A stretch of DNA of 64,000 nucleotides from Ctena decussata (Eukaryota; Mollusca; Bivalvia; Lucinida; Lucinidae): assembly GCA_963989385.1 (NCBI GenBank), contig OZ022503.1, positions 65,756,123 through 65,820,122 of the forward strand, given 5' to 3'. Shown here piece after piece: positions 1 through 10,234 of the stretch (its first letter is position 1; every line of letters begins with the position of its first letter). Both the position numbers and the translations under genes were made by a program. The notes beneath the pieces were generated by a model. It worked only from the letters and a program-made list of their open reading frames with translations, did not search any database and had not been told where the DNA came from.

Positions 1-1342
1 CTGCAAGCTAATGTGGCTCCCATTTACAAAAAGGGAGAAAAGTATGACCCTGCCAATCACTGGCCGGTCTCTTTGACTTGTATTTGTTGTAAGTCTCTGG
101 AGCACATTCTCGTGAGCAAAATCATGCAACATCTATCGGACCATAAGATTTTAATTGAGTCTCAGCATGGCTTCAGCTGTGGTAGGTCATGCGAGACTCA
201 AATGGTCCAGTTCATTCATGATTTGCAGGCAAACCTAGACAGAGCCAATAATAAAGGTCACAAACAGACGGACCTCATTATTATTGACTTTGCCAAGGCT
301 TTTGATAAGGTCCCCCATAGACGATTGATTTATAAACTGGAGTATTATGGTATCCGAAATGATATCCTCCGGTGGATCTCTGCCTGGCTATCTGGAAGGA
401 CACAAAAAGTTGTTCTGGATGGTGTCTGTTCAGACCCTCTCTCCGTGTTGTCTGGTGTCCCCCAGGGTTCTGTTTTAGGGCCCATTCTGTTCTTAATCTT
501 TATTAATGACCTGCCAGACAACATAAGCTCAACAGTCCGCCTTTTTGCTGATGACTGTGTACTCTATAGAAATATTAGACGGTCTGAAGACCAACAGATG
601 CTCCAAGATGATTTGGATAAATTGGCACTTTGGGAAGAGGCATGGCTCATAAAATTTAATGTTGCCAAATGTCACTCTATGAGGGTGACTAGGCAACCCC
701 CTCCAAACCAAAAAATCTATGGTTATACATTGCATAACCAAGTCCTAGAGAATGTATATTCAGCCAAATATTTAGGAGTTAAAATTACGGATGACCTCGA
801 GTGGGGTAGGCACATGAAATTACCAGTAAGGCTACTAGGACTTTGGGTTTCCTTCGTAGAAACTTGACTTTTGCATCGAAGGAAATCAAGACTGCTGCAT
901 ATAAAACTCTGGTCCGGCCCAAATTAGAAAATGCAGCGCCAGTTTGGATGCCCCATCACCAAGTAGATATCAACAGAATAGAAAAAGTACAGAGGACTGC
1001 TGCCCGTTGGACCTGCAGGCGCTGGCGCAATCAAAGCCATGCGGGAGAAATGTTAGAACTCCAATGGCCAGACCTGCAGGAAAGACCACAGCAGGCTTCT
1101 CTGTCTGTATTCTACAAAATCCACAATAATCTTGCCATTGTGGATAAGAATAAGTACCTATCTGAGGTCGATGGAGGGAGCAGGAGAACTAGGTCCCACC
1201 CATTCCAGTATCACCGTCCAAACGTTTATACGGACGGTTTTAAGAATTCATTTTTTCCCCATAACAATTGCATCCTGGAATAGCCTTACAACTGAAGCTG
1301 TCTCTTCGGAGACAGTTGATGGGTTTAAGGCCAAAATATAAT
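1..1342 (+). pseudogene. Non-LTR retrotransposon reverse transcriptase, 3' part, frameshifted
   Basis: Carboxy-terminal part of a LINE-type ORF2, which copies its RNA into DNA at a nicked target. The window starts inside the gene. The RT core is clear: a DFAKAFDKVPH block, GVPQGSVLGP, and the catalytic FADD near residue 178. The thumb and C-terminal region follows, ending SWNSLTTEAVSSETVDGF, typical of Jockey/CR1/I-group LINEs. Reading passes from frame 1 to frame 3 between about 815 and 845, then back to frame 1 in the T/C run near 1252-1260, so at least two single-base frameshifts make it non-functional. No endonuclease domain is visible because the 5' end lies outside the window. The exact clade cannot be settled by eye. 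Confidence 0.9.
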
Positions 1343-1527
1343 ATCCTAGGGTAGAGCAGGGGTTAGGTATGAAATGCCTGCCCCTGAGAACTTCTTGTAA
1401 ATAGTTTTAATTTGCTGGTGGCTTTGTCACAAATTAATTTTTTTTGTGATAACTTATGTGCCACACCACAAATCTGCCATAATGGTCATATTTGACCGAG
1501 AGCAGTAAAGATAGAAAGAAAGAAAAC
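1343..1527 (+). repeat. 3' UTR and short-repeat tail of the LINE
   Basis: Non-coding sequence directly after the LINE stop codon. It ends in an AAAG/GATA-like simple repeat around 1507-1527 instead of a plain poly-A tail. Short-repeat tails are common in this group of LINEs. No target site duplication could be identified because the 5' end is missing. Confidence 0.55.
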
Positions 1528-1698
1528 CACTATTTGGAAATATTTACCAGAATTAGCAGTGATTAAGGACTACAATTTGAAGACTTTTTCCAAACTACAA
1601 TTAGCAGGACCCAACTAAGTGTTCTTTATCATTAGTTGGTTTTTATGACATCATATTGTAATTTTATGTCGCTTAACACAACGTTATACTGATTTTGA

Positions 1699-2049
1699 GT
1701 ATTGCGATATGAATTTCGCACCATAACTGGTGCCGGAAACATCGAATACAACTTGGGCCAAGGATTCATCACCAAAATGTCTTTGTATCTGAAGAGAAAT
1801 AGACCTTTATACAGAAATTTACTCGACAAGGAGATTGCTACTGGGAGAGGTCTAGTAGAAAATGCCGTGAGCGAACTGGATATGAATCTTTTTTAAACAA
1901 AGAGGATATTTGCATTAAAGCACAGAATGAATTGGTTGAAACACTTGATGGTATACATGAAAGTATAATAAGAAAAAAGGTGACACCTATATTGCAACCT
2001 GCCTACATCATGAATCCAATAAAACAACTGAAACAAAAAGTTGCAGGAT
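1699..2049 (+). pseudogene. Decayed reading frame of unknown family
   Basis: About 115 codons of protein-like sequence in two overlapping frames. The first runs from about 1700 to 1890 and includes the string RNRPLYRNLLDKEI. The second runs from about 1895 to a stop at 2049 and includes ILQPAYIMNPIKQLKQK. One frameshift in the T-run at 1889-1895 joins them. The amino acid composition is normal and the text keeps sense across the shift, which suggests a former gene, probably from a mobile element. I do not recognise the family. No start, splice sites or promoter are evident. Confidence 0.4.
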
Positions 2050-2808
2050 AGCTGCATGGATAGTTCCCTTTTTAGTATTTTATACAACTCTGTCCTACAG
2101 CGCAGAAATCCTGGAAAACTATTTTTAAGTAGTAAAACAAAAACAATCTAAAATTTAAGACAGCTTAAGTAACATTACGACGCCCAGATGATGCAGAAGG
2201 ATGGAAATTTTTTTCCTTTCATAGTAACAGTGCCTCTGCCGTCCTTACTTATACTCTGTATGGCTTCGCGTCGTCTGATATGAGTATTCCTTATTCACAA
2301 TCGTATATGACCTTTGAAATCCGGGGAATCTAAAAACTAAAGGTAAAAATTCTTGACTAATTGGCTGAAATGCGCAGGCTGATTCGAGTATTCGATGTAT
2401 TCACATGGCTTAAGGCACCTGTTCAGGCGTAGCCAATCAGTACCCAGTCGCATAACGTCAAAATGACGTCGTTTCGATGTCAGTACGCCGTCATGATGTC
2501 CCAAAGATGCTCATACGGCATCGTTCTGAGGTTGTGTGCCTCTCGTCGGTAGATGGGATTACCATTCTGATGGAGAAGATGAAGAAATGCGGAAAAAATA
2601 AAGAAAAGAAAAAGCAGTTTTGACATCGGAATCATTTATTGGTTATCAGATTTATTTCTTTATCTATTTGCCATTTTCAGTCGACATCCGTACAAAACAT
2701 TCATAGCATCCGTATCACGAGATATTAATTAAATAGTAATGAAATGAGAATGAAAAAAAGTAGGCCTAGGCTAGAGAGAGAACAGAGGACAGGTGTTTTG
2801 AAAAAGAC

Positions 2809-2810
<2 letters not shown>
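2050..2810. other. No gene seen; AT-rich intergenic sequence
   Basis: No convincing coding potential. Several TGACGTC-like strings occur near 2455-2520 (for example CGTCAAAATGACGTCG), but without more context they cannot be called regulatory. Confidence 0.4.

Positions 2811-2854
<44 letters not shown>
2811..2854. repeat. (GA)n microsatellite
   Basis: An uninterrupted dinucleotide run of more than 20 GA units preceded by GACA units. Confidence 0.95.
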
Positions 2855-2856
<2 letters not shown>

Positions 2857-2869
2857 TGGTACTATTGGT

Positions 2870-3315
2870 AACCGTAAATCCCTGCACAGTATCGGCAGCC
2901 AATGGCGCCATTGGCAAAAGATGGCACCATCGGCAAAATCGCCAATGTCACCATTGGCAGTACTATTGTACTGGTACCATTGGTATAGCCGATGACGCCT
3001 ATGGCAGCATTTCAGAGCCTATATTTTTCTGTTATTAGAATTTTTTATGTTTTCTAATTTCCTTTCATCATTGTGGGAAAGTGTTTATTCTCCTGTCTCA
3101 ACTCGAGCGTTTATGACGGGTTCACTAAATTGCCATACTGAATGACGCAATTTTCCGGCGATGGTAGTTTTGTCCATGCCCTAAGTTGTCTGCAGTATTG
3201 GCAGCCAATGGTCGGCAATATTTGTACCACTGATTTCAATGGTAGGTGTCAATGGTGAAACTCTGAACGGCATTGGCCTGCCAATGGTGACATTGGCAGA
3301 ACCCCGAACGGAACC
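2870..3315. repeat. Cluster of ATTGGC/GCCAAT motifs on both strands
   Basis: Two blocks, 2896-2998 and 3196-3300, carry many copies of CCAATGG, CCATTGG, ATTGGCA and GCCAAT in both orientations. They look like a diverged short repeat with dyad symmetry. The motif core matches the CCAAT box, but the density and arrangement fit a decayed mobile-element end better than a promoter. Confidence 0.45.
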
Positions 3316-4250
3316 TGTATCGGTTTCGACGTCACGATTAATAAATGCAGCGTCACACTGAAGTTGCAACCAATAGATTACCGGATTATTTTTATAAATG
3401 AGAGAAAACCGATAGTGGAAGCCACAAGCTGTTTTGCAGAAAGACACCGTTTCTCAGTCAGCCCGTGTCGTTTCTCAAATGTTGTAAAGATTGTTTGCCA
3501 CATCACGTGTGCACGTGCCTGCTGCCGACCTAGAAATATTGAGCGAGTCACCAATAAGCAGGTGAGAAGGCGCAGAGAAAAAATAAGGATTGTTCTTACT
3601 TCGAGAAGGTAAGGCCACTAGCTGAATTCTGACCGCCATCATGGGAGGTTTTTTTTTTTCGCGTGTTGCTAAAGGAAGTGGAGGCGGAAGTTGAGGACTT
3701 TATTTTCTGTTTTTATTTTCCGAGCAAGCGAGTCTAGCGGCATTTTGGATTGATTGAAATAATTTACGAAGCAAAAGTTCAGTTTCTATAATGAAAACAG
3801 AGAAATGGCAAACCAAGTTTATTCAAAAGGTCCAATAAAGGGATAAAACATAGACCAACAGAATTTACTTTCGGTAATCTGTTTTTTCTTTATATCCAAT
3901 ACTTATATATGTCAGCGTTCCAATTTCTCCTAACCAAACAGCTTCCGACTGGAACTTCATTGACTTGACGGACATAAAAAAATCAAGCCTTAGTGGTAGG
4001 GTACAGAATAGAATAGAACAGAAATTCGCGTTTCCCGTAAAGCAACCAACACTTGTTGTTTGCCGCCTTTGGTGGCAAACAAGTCGTTGATTGGTTGCCA
4101 ACCCCGAGGTGAACTGGAAAGCTTTCACAAATCTTTGAAGGACATCTTAGCTTTATCTCAAGCGTTTTATTCCACTGACTGTAACTGACGAAGGTATGAG
4201 CTGAAACTCAGCTGCAGCAACTGAAGATAGGGAATCGGGATAAATCTATA
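3316..4250. other. No gene seen
   Basis: No reading frame here shows family resemblance or sustained coding character. A poly-T tract lies at about 3649-3658. Confidence 0.4.
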
Positions 4251-4254
4251 AAGC

Positions 4255-7027
4255 TATAAAACTAGAACTCCCTATATTTAATGGAGAAAAGTTCACATGG
4301 ACTGGGTATTCATATACATTTGAAGCTATTTATTTGAACCTACTTTGTCGGACAAAGAGAAATTAAGCTACCTGAAAAGTATGCTAATAGTAATTTCTAA
4401 ACAAAAGATGCGATGTCAGAAATTCAGCTTTCGAATGACAACTATTCTGTTGCAATCAATTAGTTGAAAGACAAATTTTGATATAAACAAGGTGTTATAA
4501 ACAGCAACTACAAACAGCTGATAAATGTCGTTCCAGAAATAAACAGTTCAAAGGGTCTAAGACTGTTATATAATTAAATTGAAAAAAAAAAACATTTAAG
4601 AAGTTTAGAAGCTTTGAAACAAAACACAAATCAAGTAGTATTTATATTTGTAATCATCATGAAAATTCCCAAAGACGTTTTAATTCATCTTGAGATATAG
4701 AAATGTGCCAAAAAAATCAAATGGACTGTTAGCAAATTAAGAGAGCTGTATAATAATGAGTATATCTCTGCTAGAGAAAAACACAGAGAAACCTATTAGT
4801 GCTGGAATATCTGCGAGTATATATATATACCTTCACCACCTGTAAGATCGTCTACAGAGGCACTGATGGCAGGGCCAAGGATCAAATCTTGTCAGTTTGA
4901 GAGATAAGCCTGTTTTATTTTCCGCAAACAAGGACATAAATATAATGAATGCACACTTAAAAAGGGCTGTTACTATTGTTGTCAGAAAAAAAAAACACCA
5001 CAGAAGTGTGTGCCAATAAGTTATTGAAAAGGTAAAGCCAGAGACGATATATCGAATCAGGCACTACATACCTCATCATGTGGGAGTCAATCCGTCGAAC
5101 ACAAAAACCAAACTACAAGTTGTTTATGATGATTTTGCAGAAGCCAAACAAGACAATAAGAGCCTGAATGAATGTCTTTACCGCGGCCCTGGAATGCTAC
5201 AAGACTTAACAAGGATCCTGCTTTTCTTTTGACAGCACAAAAAAGCAATGGTAGCAGATATTGAAAAACAACACATTTTTATAGACAGGATTAAATGACA
5301 ACGCAAAATATGTGACAAGATTATCCTGGTTGACAGATACAATTATTATAAATACTGAAAAAAATATTTAAATGTATCGATTCTGCAGAATCCCTATCGG
5401 TGTCATATCAAGCTGCTACACTAGAATTCAGTTTAAAAACAATTAATTATGAACAGCTAAAAGGATCGGCCAAAGAAAATATCTATGTAGCTTTATAAGA
5501 TGCTATTCTGTTCTATGACAATTGTAAGCAAATATTCGCGGAGGCTGGCATGAACTTGCATGAACTTGGGCATCAAATGATGTAGGCGGCCCGGATGAAA
5601 CACCTTTCAATAACAGATTGTTAGGGCTGAAGAAAAAAGTGTAAGGATTGAATAGGATCATAAAAGATGATCAACTACCTATAGATCGTACAGACATTAC
5701 CCAGACATCAGATCTAATGAAACGGGAAGTTCTGAGGCAAATACCATCAGTGCACGATACAAAAGCCTCTGCAGTCACGTGACATAAGAAGGAAAATCAT
5801 TTTTACAAAAAGTATGGATGAAGAAACCTACCGGGGATGAAATTTTATCAAGACGAGACAATACGGAATAGGAAAAAAATAGAAAAAATAGAAAAAAAAA
5901 AAACTATAAAATATCTGACCACATGCATATTTCCAAAATCAGTGAACTGAATGGGACAAAATATAATCAAGCTTCTTATTGCCTTCTTTGATTTTGCGTT
6001 GTTTTGAAACATGCGTATGCTGTCTTTGTATACCTACTTCAAAGCGAAGGATACAGCTGTGGGATGGATCTTGTGTTTTCAAAACTACACCTTGTCCCTA
6101 ACAAAACCGTCACTTTATTTCGGCTTTAGCTGCTTGGAACCCTCATTGGTAATAGAGCTATCCAGTTTGTTACAAAAGAGCTAAAATTGAAGCTTACACA
6201 AAAGCATCTCTGGTCTGACTCTCAGCGGATATTGGACTTGATAGCTAGAGGAAAAGACCCGTCTAAATCTGTTGAAAGCCGGCTAGTGGAAACAAAAAAT
6301 CCACAAGGTTATCGTCTTCCATTATATCCCTTAAAAGGACGATCAGACTGATCTGGCTAGTAGAGGAACCTGAATCAACGATCTTCTTAAAAACAACTTA
6401 TTGTGGTATGTTCCAGATAGGCTTCTAGAATCGACTCGACGTTTGCGTGTTTGGAATGAAAATAAGTGCAACCAAGATTGAAAAGCTACAGCTGTTATAT
6501 ACGAAGCAATGCTTCTAACAGGTGAAGATAATCTTGATATTGAGCAATCATTTCAACAGATAAGGGACCATTTGGCATGGATACACACAACCATTTCTTT
6601 ATGACAAAGGTTCTAAGGGTGAAGTTATTAGTTTATCTATACATCAATAGAGTGAAACACAGAAAAAACTTTAAACTGGCTGGTACAGGCATATGAAATA
6701 GAAAAGGTAGAAAAGTTTTCGATTACATATATTCAAAGGCTTCATCAAAGGAGCCTACTAAGATCTATACAAGAAAATAAACAAAATGATATTTAGACAA
6801 GCTGAATGTTTATCTTGATAGGAAAGGAATGATTAAAGGTCATAGAAGATTGGAAAATTCAAAGGTAATGAAGCCCGACACCCAATGCGGTTGCCTAACA
6901 GATAAAGATTCAAAGAGTAAAATTAAGGCCCCATTCACAGGAAGTCACATCATAGCAGTGAGGCACAAACTTTAGCACAAGTACGCTACAATTACTAGAT
7001 ACCACGGGGACGCTCAGCTGTCTAGAA
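4255..7027 (+). pseudogene. Heavily decayed BEL/Pao LTR retrotransposon gag-pol
   Basis: Translating in shifting frames reveals an ordered BEL/Pao polyprotein. Gag resemblance appears at about 4258-4790 (LPIFNGEKFTWTGY, then IPKDVLIHLEI). A CCHC-like zinc knuckle lies at about 4905-5025. RT text is seen at about 5105-5400 (SLNECLYRGPGMLQDL, MVADIEK, YRFCRIPIGVISS). RNase H text lies at about 6140-6300 (QFVTKELKLKLTQKHLWSD). An integrase front follows at about 6600-7025 (INRVKHRKN, TLAQVRYNY, IPRGRSAV). Dozens of stops and frameshifts show an old insertion. No LTR pair was found. The element is cut at 7028 by a foldback insertion and integrase-like text resumes at about 7788. Confidence 0.75.
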
Positions 7028-7774
7028 CACTGTCTGGATCGAGATCCGGAACATCCTTTTTGGGAAACGGAACAGACCATCAAAGATGGTGGACCGGTTT
7101 ACACTCGCTAGGTAGGTGCTTCGTTTTGTCGAATGTTCTGACTATATATCGCACGCATCAGCCAAACGAACCATTCGAGCGAACGAAGAATACATTTCTC
7201 CGATATAAAACTGGCTTTGATGTGGTGAAAGTTATACACTTTCACTTGCATCGGCATATTTTCAAGTCTGTCATTGTGCACTTAAAATTTATAGTGGTGA
7301 CCCAAATATTTTCTTGACTTTCCTGTGAAATGTCGTTCATAAATGTTTTATTATTTTTTTATAAAATACGATGCTCAGTTCAATTCTGTCCCAGACCCCG
7401 AAGACCGTAAAAATCTTTTGGCTGTTTTCTTTTTGAGAAATATTCATTTTTATTTGCCGTGTAATTTGCATTTGTCACCGGAACATACTCCCTATTTCAA
7501 CACAAATCATGTCTCTGTGTGTAGGAAAATGTCAACGGAACATCTCGCAAAATTCATGAAAATGTCAACCAATTTCGCCGACTCACTACCTGTCTCATAT
7601 GTAGAAATGTATTCTTCGTTCACTGATATGGCTTGTTTGACGGATGCGTACGATATTCAGTCAGAAAGATCGTTAAAAAGAAGAATCAACCTAGCGTGTG
7701 TAAACCGGTCCGTCATCTTTGGTGGTTCGTTCCGTTTCCTAAAAAGGATGTTTCGGATCTCGATCCAGACAGTG
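7028..7774. mobile_element. Foldback element with two 172-bp inverted arms
   Basis: Sequence 7028-7199 and the reverse complement of 7603-7774 align along their whole equal length with scattered mismatches. The outer tips read CACTGTCTGGATCGAGATCC. The ~400-bp spacer between the arms shows no obvious symmetry and no transposase. Its position, splitting BEL/Pao integrase text, shows it is an insertion. Flanks GAAC (left) and GAAG (right) could be a degraded duplication, but this is uncertain. Reading frames inside it are by-products of the arms. Confidence 0.8.
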
Positions 7775-7785
7775 AAGAAGGTATT

Positions 7786-7870
7786 GACATGCCACCAATG
7801 CCCCGATTACCAAATGAACGTTTAAATTTAGCGATTCAGTTTCCTTGCTTCGCAGGCATTCAGCTGAAGG
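7786..7870 (+). pseudogene. BEL/Pao integrase fragment downstream of the foldback
   Basis: The frame reading MPPMPRLPNERL followed by IQFPCFAGIQ matches the segment between the zinc-binding part and the catalytic core of BEL/Pao integrases. It continues the decayed element at 4255-7027. A stretch of the zinc-binding region appears to be missing at the insertion site. Resemblance is lost after about 7870. Confidence 0.55.
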
Positions 7871-8781
7871 AAGTTCATTTCAGTTCAGTTCAATTCTCCT
7901 AACGACGCTCCCCAAGTGACTCAGCGGTACACAACCATAGTTGCACGCACTTGGCGCCGAGTGTCCGTCCAGAAGCTGGAAGGGGTACCTTGGTATGATA
8001 CTATATAAGGCACAGCGAGCCCCCAGCCCCGTCCGTCTATAGTCGATTGTACGTGGGTTCCATCGGTCTGTCTATTTTGTTGCTTGGAGCGTTTGTTATT
8101 TTGTGCTTATTATTGTGTGTGCTTCATCCAAGCACTGGTCAGAAATGCGAATGTGCAGGGTCATCTGAATCGTTCTTGTTTGTGCACATACCAAAATGTA
8201 CTTTTCAACGTGATAGATTTCATGTATGTTTTGATTGCGTCTGGTATGTTTCGCAAACATGTACTACAGCCTTTTTGTCCTATGGTAATGATACTGTGTC
8301 GAAGCATTAAGTCACGTACACTACGTATAAGTGGCTTAACTAGTTTAACTGTGTACCACCGGTTTAAGTCCATTCTTACTCTACATATTTGGACATACAT
8401 TCCATGTGAATAGTCGGCTTGTCCAGTTTTTATCTGAATCAAATTTGCATCATATTATGGACTGTCCTGCAATAACATTAACCAAAATTACAGGTCCTGA
8501 TCAGACTGCTCGTAAGGACCTGCATTGTTGGCATAATCGTTTATATCTGGCTGCGTGTGGTTTAGACGTAATAGCATTATAGGCAGATTAGCTTCCTGTT
8601 ATTGGCGATCATTATCATTATCTCTCTGAGACAATATCACAATATCTAAATTGCATATCAGCATATTTTGCAATATAAACCATGCCCTATAAAAGATAGA
8701 GAGAGAGAGAAAACAGTGTAGGAGAAATCATATTTCTAAGAAAAGTTTAGTTTTGCACGTACGACGTTTTTTGTTACCGTG
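7871..8781. other. Possible LTR or promoter-like sequence; no gene
   Basis: A TATA-like CTATATAAGG lies at 8001-8010, followed by a C/G-richer stretch and then AT-rich DNA. This would fit the U3/R part of an LTR downstream of the decayed BEL/Pao element, but no second copy is present in the window to prove it. A short GA run lies at 8699-8710. No supported coding sequence. Confidence 0.3.
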
Positions 8782-8949
8782 CAGTGGCGGATCCAGAAGG
8801 GGTTCGGGGGGTTCAGAGGAACCCCCTTCTCAGCCCAAATTATTTTATTTGCATGAGGAATTTCAGGAAAAATTGGTCAAACTGCATAAATCGAACCCCC
8901 CTTTCAGATAATTTGAACCCCCTATCCAAAATTCCTGGATCCGCCCCTG
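8782..8949. mobile_element. 168-bp MITE with CCGTG target duplication
   Basis: The ends are inverted repeats (CAGTGGCGGATCCAGAA at left, matching the reverse complement CAGGGGCGGATCCAGGAA at right). The same five bases, CCGTG, flank both sides at 8777-8781 and 8950-8954. The interior carries GAACCCCC motifs in both orientations. It encodes nothing and must have been moved by a transposase supplied elsewhere. Confidence 0.88.
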
Positions 8950-9106
8950 CCGTGCCACTATCATTTTTGTGCAACGGCATACAGTGTATTTCGTTGTTTT
9001 GTGAATTTCTCATGCACATGAGTAGAATGGTAAAAATACAACGTACAAGAATATATATGCATTGTCCGTCTGACTGTTGGTCATAGCGCATCGCTCGACG
9101 GTTACA

Positions 9107-9350
9107 ATGATTGATTGATTGTTTTGGGTTTAACGGCCATTTGAGACAGTATTTCAGTCTATATCGGGCCGTCTCCCGGAGAGAGGGAGAAAGAAAAGAA
9201 ATGATAGACGAGACAAAAAATGTCCAAACAACGCCCACCCGCACCTACTGCAAGCACAGTAGGCCCTTGCCCTACCATCATCCAAATCAGTAGGACGCCC
9301 CGGCACTGGAAGTTCGACCAACACAATCGCACCACCCAACCACCCCCTCG
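9107..9350 (+). repeat. Dispersed repeat R2, copy 1
   Basis: Starts with TGAT units and GGGTTTAACGGCCA, then runs through GACAGTATTTCAG and TATATCGGGCCGTCTCCC to a C-rich end. A second copy lies inverted at 42447-42680. It is non-coding and looks like a short non-autonomous element. TGATTGATTG plus GTTTAAC ends are frequent in molluscan short repeats. Confidence 0.65.
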
Positions 9351-9645
9351 ACGGTTACAAGAAAAGAAACTTTTATTTCTTGGAGCAGTTTGTCATTCTT
9401 CAAAAACAAATGTTCGCTCTATCTTTTATCAGTTATATGGAATGGAATACACCGTGTTTGCACTACTTACACCAGGGTCCAGGTTTAAAATATGTTTAAT
9501 TCAATCTCATCTGGGGACCCAGTCCACAATCATACTAAAAGTTAAGGACTATCTTAAATCTAAGGTCGAAAACTTCATTCCAAGATGAAATCTATTTAAA
9601 TCATACTCACAATCACATTTTTTGCGTGATCCTCCTGAAAATGTT
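9351..9645. repeat. Non-coding; part of a diverged inverted repeat with 10149-10185
   Basis: The stretch 9449-9482 (GAATACACCGTGTTTGCACT and following) recurs inverted at 10149-10185. The pair brackets the R1 fragment and the palindromic MITE at 9925-10144, so an older foldback may have been invaded by both. No coding sequence. Confidence 0.45.
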
Positions 9646-9649
9646 TATG

Positions 9650-9832
9650 GAGTTGCTGGGTTGCTGAGTGGCCACCTTTTGGGAACAAGCTGCTCACTCG
9701 GTTGGCCATATGTTCTCTGTATCTTGATTATTTGTAATCTTAGTTGTTTCCAACTATGGTTTGAGGGCTGGATTTGGATTTTGATTGTTTCAGTTCCTGG
9801 TCTTTGCATACTTTTTACTTTTTGTAGTTAGA
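9650..9832 (+). repeat. Dispersed repeat R1 subfamily A, partial copy
   Basis: Nearly identical to 36075-36245 and to the inverted copy in 18120-18424. Shared landmarks are GCTGAGTGGCCACC, GCTCACTCGGTTGGCC and CCAACTATGGTTTGAGG. The half carrying the CCAAGGCGGTA landmark is missing here. Non-coding. Confidence 0.8.
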
Positions 9833-9924
9833 AAGAAGTACCACATAGCATTTGCTTTTGTAAGCTTTTATTTACACATAAAAGTACAGGACATCCTTAA
9901 GTTTAAGGAATGATTGTTAACCTG

Positions 9925-10144
9925 GGGCCGTATTCACAAAGCCACTTAAGTCGTTGCTATGCGGTTGCTAAGGCTAAATATCTATAAAGGAGATTCCCTA
10001 CAACTATGAAATTGGTCTGGAGGAACAGTCTTTGTAAGACTGTTCCTCCAGAGCAAATTTCATAGTTGTAGGGAATCTCCTTCAAAGAAATTTAGCCTTA
10101 GCAACAGCATAGCAACCACTTAAGTGGCTTTATGAATACGGCCC
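9925..10144. mobile_element. Palindromic MITE family P1, copy 1
   Basis: A 220-bp near-perfect palindrome beginning GGGCCGTATTCACAAAGCC and ending in its reverse complement, centred on an AACAGTCTTTGTAAGACTGTT hairpin. It is flanked by CTG at 9922-9924 and 10145-10147. Other copies lie at 14447, 15015, 20359 and 33154. A 3-bp duplication together with GGGCC-type ends suggests PIF/Harbinger-like mobilisation (inference). Confidence 0.9.
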
Positions 10145-10234
10145 CTGGGCCCTGGTGTTATTAGTGCAAACACGGTGTATTCTATTGCTAGTGTAGTTCT
10201 CAGTCAGTTGCACTCACTGTACATAAAAGCTTTT

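Noticed and set aside
7343..7902. Open frames of 160 and 89 codons
   Set aside because: They run through the foldback arm. Only the short MPPMPRLPNERL part is real BEL/Pao integrase text.
8001..8010. TATA box of a host gene
   Set aside because: No supported gene follows. An LTR promoter next to the decayed BEL/Pao element is at least as likely.
8047..8442. Hydrophobic small open frames on both strands
   Set aside because: Overlapping frames without family resemblance, in a possible LTR region.
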